DNA from: Spirodela intermedia
Lineage: Eukaryota > Streptophyta > Magnoliopsida > Alismatales > Araceae
NCBI GenBank assembly: GCA_902729315.2
Contig: LR746273.1
Location: forward strand, 3,387,001 to 3,451,000
Reading direction: 5' to 3'
DNA: 64,000 bases
The notes below the pieces were generated by a model that saw only the letters and a list, made by a program, of their open reading frames with translations, did not search any database and had not been told where the DNA came from. Both the position numbers and the translations under genes were made by a program. Positions 12,782 to 27,500 of this stretch are shown one piece after another; within the stretch, counting starts at the first letter, position 1; each line of letters starts with the position of its first letter.

Positions 12782-14217
12782 CCCACGAAGGCTTCCACCT
12801 GAAGAACTAGTTGCTCACAGGGAGGAGAGGAGGAGCTGGAGCTGTGCTGGGCGTCCTTTGGGTGATGTTCCATGTAGTGATGATTGCCTCAGTGATAATG
12901 AGCCATCCCCTTCGATCTGCTATCTGCTAGTCTATTGCCTTGGGCAAACTTGAGGCTCCTTGTATAATCTCAACAAGGCTTTTTATTTTTTTGTTAATGC
13001 TTCATCCGTGCTGATTGTTGAGAGAATGGCTTTAATGTTCTTCTTCTTCTGGGTTAGTGTTGATTATTAATTGGTGGACTATGCTTATTTTGATATTTTA
13101 TTAAATATTCAGCATACATCTAGATTCACGACTATCAACTTTGTAGGGCGAATTGGAGGCTTCATTCTTCATCCATTCTGATTGCTGAGAGAATGGCTGA
13201 TGCTAATCTGAGACAGTATTAATCACCAGTGTATATGTTTTATATATATATGATAATCCTTCTTCTTTAGGTTTTTTATAAATTTGTAATGCTTCATCTG
13301 TACTGGAGCTAGAGGCTTTACTATGCATTGTCTCAGTTTATTGATGATAATGAACCGTGGACTTTTTTTTTTTTTTTGAGATATTGTTAACTATATGCGT
13401 GTGCATGCGTTTGAGAACCTACCAAAATCCAGAGGACTAATTATATTATGACTGAATTTGGTCCATAGTCGTAGGGCTTTTAACCTTTGTCCGAACTTAC
13501 ATTGGTCAGGAACTGGAATGGTTAGAATGTTTCACATCACTTAGACCCTCATCTTCTGAACTGTTGTCATTTCGATTCCTGGTTGGATATTTATAAATTC
13601 GTTGATGCTTCTAGTTTCTGTACCAGTCTAATATTATATGTCCGCAATAAATACTTGGCTTCTTATAGCAATGTTGGCTACCTGCAAGATGGAAGGGCCC
13701 AGATGGAGGCATGTAGTGACCTCAGTGTTCCCATTCCCTGCTGACACTGGGCTTCTCATTCATAGCAACATATGGGACACTTGGCTTCTTATAGCAATCT
13801 TTGACAGAATAATGTGAAGAAAATTAGACCTTCAGAGGTTGCGAAGCAGCAGTGGAACCCCTTGTGACCTAAGGAGAAATACCATGTTCAATCCCAATGG
13901 GGGTCAATTTTCTCAGGGTAATTTGGAAAACCCACACAAAAACGGGGGCGAGGACGATGGGGAGGGAGGGAGACAGAGAGAGAGAATAAAACCCACACAA
14001 AAACTGGAATCAGCTGAACAGGGTGCCATTGCCAACCGGGTAGGGGAAACATGCCAAGCAAATCATCATAATCCCAATAAACTTGGAGACAAAAGAAAGG
14101 TCCTTTCTTCTGAGAATCCTCATACCAAAAAGAGCTAAAATATCGGTAGACCTCATCAGTTAAGAGGATGCCACTCTCGCCGCATAATCCCTGTGTAGTT
14201 CCTAAGCTCCACTCTCC
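12782..14217. other. Convergent intergenic region with small duplications
   Basis: Lies between the CK2 beta stop and the eL43 stop, so it holds both 3' ends. A block containing GCTGATTGTTGAGAGAATGG (about 12990-13030) recurs at about 13160-13200 and in part at 13285-13320. ACTTGGCTTCTTATAGCAAT occurs at about 13650-13670 and again at about 13780-13800. The 99-codon frame at 13839 has no recognisable content. I see no RNA gene or transposon. Confidence 0.5.
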
Positions 14218-16132
<1,915 letters not shown>

Positions 16133-16224
16133 TGCGCCGAGCAGGTGAGGGACCGGGGAAGCGGCGGCGTAGCTCCCGCCGACAGGAAGCTCTCGCAACT
16201 ACGTAAGGAGACGACTATCCACCC

Positions 16225-16327
16225 AAACCCTAGCCAGCCGCGTATTTATACTTGGGCCTCTGGGACGTCCCGCGTACATTCCACCTGTTAATCCTACCAC
16301 TACTGGGCCGTTCCACTGGTCGGCCCA
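16225..16327 (-). promoter_or_regulatory. eL43 promoter: TATA box, telo-box and site II motifs
   Basis: Reading leftward into the eL43 gene, a TATA box (TATAAATA) lies at 16250-16243. A telo-box (AAACCCTA on the plus strand) lies at 16225-16232. TGGGCC/GGCCCA site II elements lie at 16253-16258, 16304-16309 and 16322-16327. Telo-box plus site II is the known signature of plant ribosomal-protein promoters, and its position about 90-200 bases above the ATG fits. Binding itself is inferred. Confidence 0.75.
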
Positions 16328-18081
16328 GCTTAATAAATTCCTCTGAAGTCAACTTTGACATTTCCATAAAAAGCTTGCGGGTACTTCTTGTCAACCACTA
16401 AAAGAATAGATTCCATTAATGAGGGGATTAAAAGTCAAATATCACGGATTTCGAGGTGTCAAAGCTCATTTTTTTTATGTGTTTTGTTCATGCTCCATAA
16501 TGGGTTGTATGTTCCATATCAAGTAAAGTTTTTGCTACCAAGTAGACAAAAAAATAAAATAATATCACCCATGTAATTGAACGGAATGGCCTCAGGGAGG
16601 CATGAAGATGATTTTCCAATCATCGTGAGGTTGTAACAATTTATTTTATATTTTCTTTTAATCCCATATGTGGACCAATTCAAATTTTATTTTTACTTTA
16701 TAAGGAAAATTATACGAGCCCCTGATAAATACATCCAGTCCAACAATATCTTACTGAATGGGAAGGCCCTTATAAATTATTAAGGGTTTTTTAAATTGCA
16801 TTATTTGAATTAAATTAATAATACCCCTGTTTAGATATCCTAAATAAATATTAGCATTATTATTATTATTTGCATTGTTAAATTATCAAATAACCATGAA
16901 CAAGTGCGTCGTTGTCCCTGTAAAATATCCTAATAACTTTTCTCCAAGAAAAAAGAGAGTAGGCTATTTTGTTAAGGGGCCAATCTTAATATATTCTATA
17001 AAAAGAAGATGACACAACTGATTTTCTTGTCAATTTAAGAGTATGATTTAGCTACTTAGATGATATATATTCAGGAATGGTGATTCATATGACAAATATT
17101 CCTCATTAAGGAATACTTATAGCCCTATGAATACATGGCATATGATATATAGAAGACTTTATTACCTAGGGGAGAGTCACTCTAAATAGCTACCAAATCA
17201 ATTATGGAAAGAAGGTACAAAAAAATAGGGAGAACCCCAAGAAGATTGTAGAGATGTTTTAGGAGGCTGCAGTTTATGCTCAGGATTGTATGCATTGTGA
17301 GTTTTGGCTGATCCAATGCTCCATCAATCTTCCAAGTTTTGGTGAACCATCAAATACTCTTAAACTTATATCACATGTGAAGCAAAATGAGTCAGAAGCA
17401 AGCTGCCATTTTTATTATAACATAGGTCTATTATAGGGAATACGCTGTCATTAATGTCAATAATGTGGATGCAAGATATGCATCATCATGATCAAGAACC
17501 CATCCATTATTGTCAATATTAGACAAAAATTGAAGGGGACATATTATAATTCATGATTAATCCATCTTAGAGAATTGCCCATTAGAGACTTGGCAGCCTT
17601 ACCTACTTGAATCATATAATTTCATCATTATCACATGCCATAAATATGGGATTTTTTTTTTCTTATCATAGTAGGCGTTCATCTTTATTGCTCAAGATCA
17701 ACTGCTAACCAAACTCTCATCCAATAAAATGGTACAAAAATAAACATTCTAAAGTTAATAAAAAACGATCACCTTGAAACTGGACGAAGTACATTACTTC
17801 AAATAACCATTTTATATATTTTACCTTGGAAATTTTTTCATAATTCCACCATTGTTAGTAGTATGGAATTAATTACTAAGAAATTCCATAGCTGGAGTTA
17901 TAGTGGTCTAAAAGGGATTAGCCCCGCTTCCGGGGCATTGTGGGGATAAAATGGGCTGGCCTGATTTATTGCTGCCTCAATTCATATTATTTAATTTTTT
18001 TAGGGGAAAAATACGTTAAAGTCAACTCATTCAGACAAGCAAGAAACGGAGACAAGCAAACAGACGGAAGTGGGGCTCCAG

Positions 18082-18083
<2 letters not shown>
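16328..18083. other. AT-rich intergenic region
   Basis: About 1.7 kb between divergent eL43 and NPSN genes. It is AT-rich with frequent stops in all frames. No transposon termini, RNA gene or conserved coding segment could be recognised. Confidence 0.5.

Positions 18084-18121
<38 letters not shown>
18084..18121. repeat. (CT)n microsatellite in the NPSN 5' region
   Basis: About 19 CT units, 460 bases above the NPSN start codon, in sequence that is probably promoter or 5' leader. CT-rich leader tracts are common in plant genes. Confidence 0.95.
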
Positions 18122-18124
<3 letters not shown>

Positions 18125-18579
18125 CTCGGGGGTTGTTTCCCTGTCGAGGACCCACTCCAGGGAGGAAGGAGCGGGGGGGAAGAAGGGATCGTGGCCATCC
18201 CTGGGTTCGGTCTCCTCTGAAGACCCACATTTTGACTCGGTGGGGATTGGGCATCAGCCGGCTCGATCTAATTATAGGATACTTAGTCACCCATTTTCTC
18301 GAGGAGCGAGCTGGATTGGGTGCCGAGGTGGGCGGCGCCGGCGGGGAGGGCGGTGGTTGGAACGGCATTGGTAGAGTGTGCGGCGGGAATGAGCGTGTAG
18401 CTCCCCCTGCGGCCGCGCCGTTTTGTGCCTTTCGTCTTCTGGCTGCACGTGGAGGGACGCGCCGATTGCCGATCTGTTGTCGGAAGGCGTTGACGCTTGT
18501 TTTTTTTTTCCATTTTTGTATTTGATTGGAGAAAGGAGGATCGGCATTTTGTTACCGGGACTTTAGATTTGTGAGAACG

Positions 18580-21500
18580 ATGGATTTGGCCGGGATCAGC
18601 GACGAGCTGGCCAACATCGAGGGGCTGATCAACGACTTATTCCGGGCATTGTCGTAAGGACCTCGATCAGAGTCTTCCTCCTTTTTCTTTTATCAAGATG
18701 GTTTCTTTTTTTTCGTAACCTCCGATTCGATTCACATTATATAGGCCATGCGTTATGAAATTTAGAATGTGGTTGCCATCACGAGTAGAGTTTTCTGATT
18801 CTTGTGCTTGCTCTGGAATTTCTGGGAGCTTCTCTGAGTCAGTGGCAACATGTTCCAGGGCCTCTTCTGGGATCCTATTGACTCCCTTTTTCCCGCATTT
18901 GCATCGATTTCCCTGTTCGAGTCCGCTGTCATGTGACTGTTTTGCGATTGCTTATGTCACATTATTTGCAGAGATGGGTTTCACAAATTGGAGAAGATTA
19001 AAGACCCAAACAGGAGGAGCAGGCATCTGGAGGAGCTTACAGAAAAGATGCGGGAATGTAAAAGGCTTATCAAAGAATTTGATAGGGAGGTGAAGGATAA
19101 CGAGACTAAGAACACTACAGACATCTCAAAGATTCTCAGTGAGAAGAAACAGTGGATGGTCCTGCACTTGGCACTTGAAATGACTCTATAAGTTGCCCAT
19201 ATATGTATCATGTATACATTTATTTTTTCTGATTACTTGTTGGATGCCCCTAAAGGTATATTCTTTCTCTTTTGCAGATTAAAGAGCTGAATTCTTATGT
19301 CGCCCTTAAAAAGCAGTAAGTTTGATAATTTGTGCCAGCTAATTATTAATTTCTGGAACATGTCTAATGGGGATTAATTATTATTTTCTTTACCCAGAGG
19401 TAACATGTCTGCCTGATGTTTGATTGCTTCTAACTAGTCAGCTAAAGTCATTTGCGTGTTTATCTGTGTTTGAACGCATATAAACACATATGCACCCCTC
19501 AATTTCAGTTGGATGCGTATGCTTTTCTTTGTTTGTGCACGTGTAAACACCTCTCTCTCTCTCATTCTCTGAAGAACCTTATATGTAACAGAAATTATCT
19601 CAATCCTACTGATCCATGAAGCCGTCTGTTTGGAAAAGAAAGGCTTCTTAAGATAGATCTGGATTTTAGGAGATGTCTTTTATTTGGTGGAACTAGATAT
19701 TTTATCAGTAAATGAAAAAAAATCGGACTAGAAATCTGAGTGATTTGGTTTTTCATTTTTTTGGTGGTAATGCATTATTTTACGGGTGAAGATACGGTTC
19801 AATTTTTTTCTGATAGTGAGTCCTTTAATTGATTATGATGCTACACAAAGGGATCCGATATTTTCCTTCTTTTTTCGCTTAATCTTTTGTTTTTACTAGA
19901 ATGTTAGGGATGGATTATAATGGGTTTTTGACGATAGGTTCCTTGAATTAATTGATGTTTTCCCTTTTTTTGTACCTGCCCATAACCATTGCCTCTCTAA
20001 GGCTCCAAAATTGAACTAGGACGCTCTCATGATGTCGTAGTTACCATGCTATCCTTTCTTCATTCACAATACTCAGTATTTGAGATGATGCCCAATATTT
20101 ATGGGGATGCTTTAGTCATATTACTATGAAGTCGAACAAAGTGTGGTTGGGGGACATTATTACAGTGGGAACATACATACAAAGAAGAAAAAACATGTTT
20201 TTGCTGTTTGACCAAGAGCTGGATGACGTTGCCCTTGTTGAGCTAACGGTTAGTATTTGATTGAAGGGGGAGAGGTGGACCCATGAATAATTTCTTCATG
20301 CTGTATTTTTTTATTTTTTTTTCTTGGAGGAAGAAACCGCATTATTGTTTATTACAAACATTTGTGCATTGATCGAGGAATACTGAGATACCATGTGATA
20401 GAGGAATATGATCGCTGAGAAGACAATAATTGCCATTTCAACAATTCGTTTTACTGTATTGGCAGCCTGGGATATGCAGTGGAAAGCGTCTTGTAGTTGG
20501 CAGGTTTAATCTGGGCTTAAAGATTGCTTGAGCTTGAGAGTCTTTTGGTAAATTTGGGCCAACATTTTCTCTAGTCATTAGACGTGTTCCTTCAAGAGCT
20601 TCATCCATGAGTTGTGGAACAAACTTCTTATTTTTAAGCTGCCTTTTCTGTCTACTTATGTTATTCACTAGTTCATCCGATCACACTTTTCCTATTTTTG
20701 ACGGTTTAAGGCCTGTTAAATCATTACATATGGGTTTTGGTTGATATTTTTGGATTCTTCTGAAAACCAGAGGGGGAGAGAGATCCGTTTACATAAAGCC
20801 TTCCCTTTTTGTTAATACTTGTTGGGTATATGTCTCGCACATTAACTCACTATGTACTATTCAGACATGCAAGTGCTCTTGAAACGAAGCGAATTGATCT
20901 GTTTGATGCGCCTGGTGGTGGAGATGGTTATGGTGAAGAGAATGTCTTACTAGCTTCTTGTAAGATTCTCATATGCTCTATCACCCATTTGATCATTTCT
21001 TTTATTTTCATCTCCCAAGACCTAACTTTCAGCCAATTATCAGTTGTTTCTTTCAAATGATACTTGGATGATGCTGCATGCATTCCGAAAATGAGTGAAC
21101 CTAATCCTGTCATTGAAATTTCTTGCTTCTCTGATGAACAATAGTCCTTTTGCTCTGCTCTTGTTGCCCATGATCCCAAATCGAAGTCAGCTGTAGAAAA
21201 CATATGCTATGCTGTCTTCAAAAGTACAGATCAGACACTATTTATGTCGCTAATCAAACAGTAGAATTGTTCTGTTATCCTATATTCCCATCTCTACTTA
21301 TATTTAATCGTGTGTTAGCATCTACGTTGAAAAATATCATTCCTAACCGAAGGATCCTCTCTGATGTAAATATACCATCACCTTAAGGTACATGTGATAG
21401 GTTTCAATATCAGATTATTACGACACTATCCTCTTGATCACGTGCTTTAATAAATGGGGGGAGACAGACTTTTGATTATGTAATAATTTTTAATGTAATT

Positions 21501-22012
21501 TCTAATAACATCCTTAAAAATGTAGATAAATATAAATTACAACCTCTTTCTCGTTTTGTTTTTTTTCCCTCAGACTTGTTGCATAACAAACATCCTCACA
21601 CGAGCTATCAAAATTAGGTTTACATTTCCTGAATCCATGTGGTTGATCAGAGAAGTGATGCCAATGTTTCAACTCCAATAGCTTTCGAACTTTGAACAAT
21701 GTTTGATTTATTTCTGTATGGTTTGTGTAACTAGACTGGTTATATTGTAGTGCTTTATCACTGATGCATGGTTCTATGTGCTGGGCAGCCATGACCAATC
21801 AACAGTTGATGGAGAATGGAAACAGAATGATGGATCAGACTGATCAAGCCATCGAGCGATCAAAACAGGTTCAGTTGTTCCCCATCGACTACTATAGATA
21901 TCAAGGATAGGGCAGTTAACATGCTTCAGATACGCTATAATTATGTGGCAGAAATGGCTCATGATAGTGAAACATGACAAAGTCACAATCCTTTTTTCTC
22001 CTTTAATCAATA

Positions 22013-22053
<41 letters not shown>

Positions 22054-23081
22054 CTCTGCGGTGCGATCACCTTAAAAAAAACCATTAAAATGAGAAGAAA
22101 ATTGAGGTCTTTAATATCTAAATTGTCAGTGAGAGGTTACTCTTATTGCTAATTTTTTTTTATCATGCCAAGTCCCAGGATGATATGCTGAACTAGATTA
22201 AGAAAATGCTGTGCCTATTGCCTCTCATAACTGCTGGTTTTCTTTTGCTACCTTGTGGCATAGGTTGTCTCGGACACCATCAATGTCGGTGCTGACACTG
22301 CAGCTGCTCTCAAGGCCCAGGTTGATTAGTTTCTGATACCAGTTTGATTGGGTTTTTAGCAAGAATGACATGTGGGGGTTCTACTCATATCTCAATCTCT
22401 GCAGACCGAGCAAATGAGTAGAATTGTCAATGAGCTGGATTCAATACAGTTTTCAATCAAGAAAGCTTCAAAGTTGGTGAAGGAAATCGGAAGACAGGTC
22501 GGTTCCTGTAACTATAAGTTGAATTTTCCTTGTTTATAAATATTTTCATCCTGTCTTCGTGCTTTTTTTTTTCGTCTGGTTCTCTCTTTCTCTCTCATCA
22601 TTTCATTTTTCTACTCTTATGAACGAATTTAGGTGGCGACTGATCGCTGCATCATGGCCTTGCTCGTCATCATCGTCCTCGGAGTGATAGCCATAATCGC
22701 TGTTAAGGTTTGATGACTACCCACATCTGTTCTCAAATGTTTCCATCGAATTTTTTTTTTTTATATATATATATATATATAATTGCTTGAAATCTACATG
22801 CTTATCATGCTGAGGACTGTTTCATGGTTAAAGTACCTGGGAAATCAATGTTGGTCCAGGTTCTTCATGGAAGGATATAGACATCATTATTCATCATATT
22901 CCTCAAATCATATGCCACAATCTGACGAATCATTTCCTAGTAATCTTAGTTCTTCTTAGGCCATGCTACTTTTGACTGAATTTCTCAGATTGCTGACCCA
23001 AAGAACAAGGATATAGGGGACATTCCGGGGCTTGCGCCGCCAGCAAACAGACGACTTCTCTGGGTGCAAAACCAGAGCTGA
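18580..23081 (+). CDS. NPSN: Novel plant SNARE (NPSN11/12/13 type), 263 aa
   Basis: Nine exons: 18580-18653, 18972-19158, 19278-19315, 20865-20959, 21789-21868, 22264-22320, 22405-22497, 22633-22707 and 22989-23081, giving 264 codons with TGA. NPSN proteins are plant Qb-SNAREs at the plasma membrane and division plane; Arabidopsis NPSN11 works with the syntaxin KNOLLE in cytokinesis. The N-terminus MDLAGISDELANIEGLINDLFRALSDGFHKLEKIKD and the DPNRRSRHLEELTEKMRECKRLIKEF helix are typical. The SNARE helix spans about 133-205 (MTNQQLMENGNRMMDQTDQAIERSKQVV onward). One membrane segment lies at about 214-233 (IMALLVIIVLGVIAIIAV), followed by a tail of about 30 residues. Exon 2 ends at a weak donor, GTCCTG, but the junction QWM-IKELNSYV is the family sequence. 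Confidence 0.95.
22015..22051. repeat. (AT)n microsatellite
   Basis: About 18 AT units in intron 5 of the NPSN gene. A second shorter run (22761-22782) lies in intron 8. Confidence 0.95.
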
Positions 23082-24300
23082 CTGGTTCGGACGAAGCTGC
23101 TCCTCTCAGACTCATGGTCTGTTGATTGAACCTGCTGCCCACCTACATTTCTTCCTGTATGCTATCATTTTTTTTTTATGACCTTTTACACATCTCCATC
23201 GTTCTCTTCATCTTCGTTATGGTTATTTTATCTTTGCATAAATCTGTGTAATTTATTCGATGGAAGTTATCTTTTTGTGCCTGGGGAGAACTTGTTTTGG
23301 GAAAGATTTCTCGCATAATGTCCGCAATTTCTTTTATTGCCCCATTCATTGTTTCTTGAGCTGTATTATTGTATTTCTTTATGAAATAAACTCAGTCGGA
23401 GTGGTACCGATGGGCTGCCCCAAACTTAGGAAAAATGGTCAATATTTCTTTTTAATAGGGTCCAAACTTAGGAAAATGGGCAAGGCCGGGCTTTTATTTT
23501 AGGCCCGGTCCAACTTCTTGACTCTACTGACTCGTCTAGTTAGGTTATATTTCTGAAAATAATATTTCAAAATTTTCTTACTTGCCTCTAAAGTTTTAAT
23601 ATATATTACGTATTTTATAAAAAGGAAATCAGGCAAAATGTGGCCATTTATGGCCATAAAACAGGATTCAATCCATCCATCCATCCAAGAGAGTTTAATA
23701 AAAATAATGTCAGACGTCATTGCGGGTGTTTTAGTGACGAGGGATGGGGCCCACAGTGAGCAGTGGACGATTCGAAGAGTGCTTTGTTGGTCCCACTTGA
23801 ATCTATTCCACGCGTTCGTCGGATGACCATCCGCCCCCCGCCCCCCCGTGGAATAATGGTGCGTTCTGAACACGGAGCTCTTTGATTTGGGAGATCAGAT
23901 CAGACTAGCCTGAACTGCACTTGCGCTGTACGCTGAGCGACCGGACTTGGAGGTGGGGTCAACGGGAAGACCTCTGGGTTGTCAAGTCGGGAAGGAAGGA
24001 AGAGAGAGAGAGGGAGACGGGGGATCGATGGCGACGGCGACGTGGATTTTTGTTATTCGAGATTCTCCAGCGACTTTCCCGCCACCGGCAGGTTGTTTAT
24101 TAAGGCGGTTCTTACGCTGGATTGAGATAAGAGGGAGACCCCTGTTGCAGCGGTTGTCGAGAGAGAGAAGACTCATTCGCCGACGTCCCAAATCAGTCTG
24201 CCCCGCTAGTGAAGAACTCGGGGAGAAGACGAGGTAAGACGAAGTGGACGAGAGGGCGGTCTGTCGACTAGGGCAACGCGAGTGCATGAAGCTACGAGGT

Positions 24301-24332
<32 letters not shown>

Positions 24333-24595
24333 CGCGTTAAGGTGACCTAAGTGAAGTAGAGGGGAAGAGGACGTTTCTCGTTTACGCGTGGAAGAGAAAG
24401 ATACAACCACGTACTCAGTCCCTTGGATCCTCAGCCACCGAAGCCCAATCGGAGCTCCAAGCATAAATCCCACCACTCCACGCCTCCTCTCCTTCCCCTT
24501 CTGTTTTCAATAACCTGGTCTCTTCCTCTGCAACACTAGGATTTTCTCCATTTCTCCTCTGTGTCTCTCTTTCCTCTTCCCTTCTCAAACTGAAA
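23082..24595. other. NPSN 3' end and kinase promoter/leader
   Basis: The NPSN 3' untranslated region is followed by about 1 kb without coding signal and then the upstream region of the kinase gene. A (GA)n run lies at 24306-24332 and a CT-rich leader at about 24480-24590. The overlapping short frames at 23.9-24.5 kb have no family resemblance. Confidence 0.5.
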
Positions 24596-27500
24596 ATGAA
24601 GTGTCTGAGCTTCTTTTGGAAGAAAGCCGGGGCCAGAGAAGATGCACAGAGATCGTCTGCTTCCTCCAGTTGCCGTGGAAACTCCATATCCTGTGAGTCG
24701 AGCTCTGCCGAGGCCAGCAGCAAGCCTTCGATTAGAACCATCGCTGCCCTGTGCGAGGAGAAGATAGGCAGCCTGAGGGCCTTCGACCTCTCAGAGCTCC
24801 ACGTGGCCACCAGTGGCTTTAGCTGGAGGACGAAGATCGGGGAAGGCGGCTTTGGGAGCGTCTACAGGGGCCTCCTCGAGCCATCTGATCCCCAACAGAG
24901 CGAGATAATGCAAGTTGCCATTAAGAAGCTAAACCAGGGCAGCCTTCAGGTGACCGAGTCGTCGGCCCTCGCTTTCAAAACCCAGAACCCCAACATTATG
25001 CAAAATGTTATTCATTTTTAGGGAGTTTTCTTCGATGTTTTATCATATATGATGTTATTTTGATCTGGGTTTTTACGAAATGTTCATGTTTGAATCTTGT
25101 TTTCTACGTAATTCTGAGACCCAGGCTGGTGACAACTTTTAAAAAGGATTCAAAATCTTCTCCATTTTTAGAGAGTTTTCTTCGACGTTTTATGATATAG
25201 GAATTCTGTTTTCTACATAATTATCAGATTCAGGGTGTTGAGAAGTTTAATAGAGTATTAAAAATCTTGCTTTTATTCAAAATCTTCTCCATTTCTACAG
25301 AGTTTTCCGATTTGAAGCATATAGGATGATGCTTTGATCTGGGTCTTTACGAAAATTTCATGTTTCAATTCTTTTTTCCCGCAATTCTCAGACTCGGGTT
25401 GGTAACAAGTTTTAGACATCTTCTTCAGTACTCAGAACACTGAACCCAGAACATCTTCTTCAATTTTTAATGATATAAAATCATGTTTTGATCTGGGTTT
25501 TTTTTGACGTAAGTTTCAGTATCGAGAAAAAACCTTATCGCTACCGTCTTCAGAACCCAAACCCTAAAATAGTCCAAAATATTTTCCATATTTGGAGAAA
25601 ATTTTCGAATTTTATAATATAAGATCATGTTTAACCTGTGTTTTCTCATAATTTCCATTCTCAGGGGAAGATGAGTTTTTGCTGTCATTTGCGATACTCA
25701 TAAGCCTCAAAATAATGCAAAAATCCTCTCAGTATTCCAAAAGTTTTTCAGTGTTCAATAATATAAGATTATGCTCTGATTTGGGTTTTTATTTAATTTT
25801 CACTCGTAGGGGAATATAACATTTTCATGCCTCATCCTAATACCAATAGGTATTATTCTAATCATGCAAAATACTCTTCTATTTTTCCATTTTGTATACG
25901 TTTTTTTGTGTCATATAGGTATTATGATCTGTGTTCTTACTAAAATAAAATGTTGGCCATCATCTCCAGCACCCAAAACCCTTAAATCAAGCAAACCCTT
26001 CTCTTTATTAATTTATTTTGAAATATTCTCAATTTTCTATGAACTAAAACTCCTGTTATGGCCTAGGTTTCTACTCAACTTCCTCATGGGGGTGTCACAG
26101 AGACCGAGTCTCTCCATGCCCGTAAACCCTAATATAATGCAACACTTCTCTTCCCTTTGATCCCTCAGAAGATTACAGTGATCGAAAAATCTGCGATAAT
26201 GATAACCTGATCTTATACTTAATCATGGATCTCAGGGGCATAAAGAATGGATGGCGGAGATTCAGTTTCTCAGTGTGGTGGACCACCCGAATCTAGTGAA
26301 GCTAGTGGGGTATTGTGGTGAGAACACTGACAGGGGGATACAAAGACTGCTAGTCTACGAGTTCATGCCCAACAAGACCTTGGAGGACCACCTCTTTACA
26401 AAGGTTCAACCCCCTCTCTCTTGGCGGACAAGATTGAGGGTGGCCTTGGGCGTGGCAGAAGGGCTGAGATATCTCCACGAAGGGTTGGAAATCCAGGTTC
26501 TCCGTAAGAACCCTTTGGTTCTTTGCTTTATGTCGTGCATTTTTTATCAATTTAAGACTGCTAGTTGCTATGTGAACCTTTTGATGAACTTAGACTTGAC
26601 ATAATCTTCACTATTGACTTTAATTCTAGGTGCTGTCGTTGTTCCTTGGTTTGTGTAACATATGGCATGTTTTTTGGGTATCATTTTGTGCATTTGAGCT
26701 GCTAGTTCTTTGTTAAGGATACGGCACTTAAACACTATAGGGTCAACATATTTGGTACAATGTCAACAGGTAATATGTAAGTAAACCTATATGACATTGG
26801 TTTTATGTGAAAGATATAATGTCATATACTTAATTACATGATTTAACCAGTCTCTTTCGATGTAGTACTTACTAATGAATATGGTGGTCTAAGTTGAGAC
26901 TAATCGACAATGAATGGAGTGGCAGTCATATACTTTATCTCATCAATGCAAGATAATTTTATAAAGTTTAGAGCTCTCATGCCAAGTCAATGGACTGGGT
27001 TACCCACCTCAAGATCATCCATGACCGAGCTTGTCCCTTTTTAATATGAGATTATCTAAATAACATTTCCACAAATAGGTGGATGGCTGTATCGATATAT
27101 TACTTAGTTCTAACTTACGCGTTCATCATATAAAATCACCAAATGATGGTTATAAAAGCTCAGAACATCCATAGATAACATCATCATTCTCACCGAATAT
27201 TTCATCCACAAAGACCATGGAAAACCCATAGATTGTGAGTTCAATGAGCGACTTGTAGTAATCCTCATAAAGCTATAATGTCCTCACGTTGCTTCTAGTG
27301 ATTGAATGAGTGCTGCGTTGAAGATGTGAAGATCATATCTTACGGTTTCCTAAAGCATGATAATAAATCTAATTTTTTATTAATATTTGCTGAATGAGGA
27401 GCCTGCGTTTTGAGTAGGTGATATATCGAGACTTTAAAGCATCAAATGTGCTTCTGGACGAGGACTTCGAGCCCAAACTGTCGGACTTCGGCTTGGCCAG

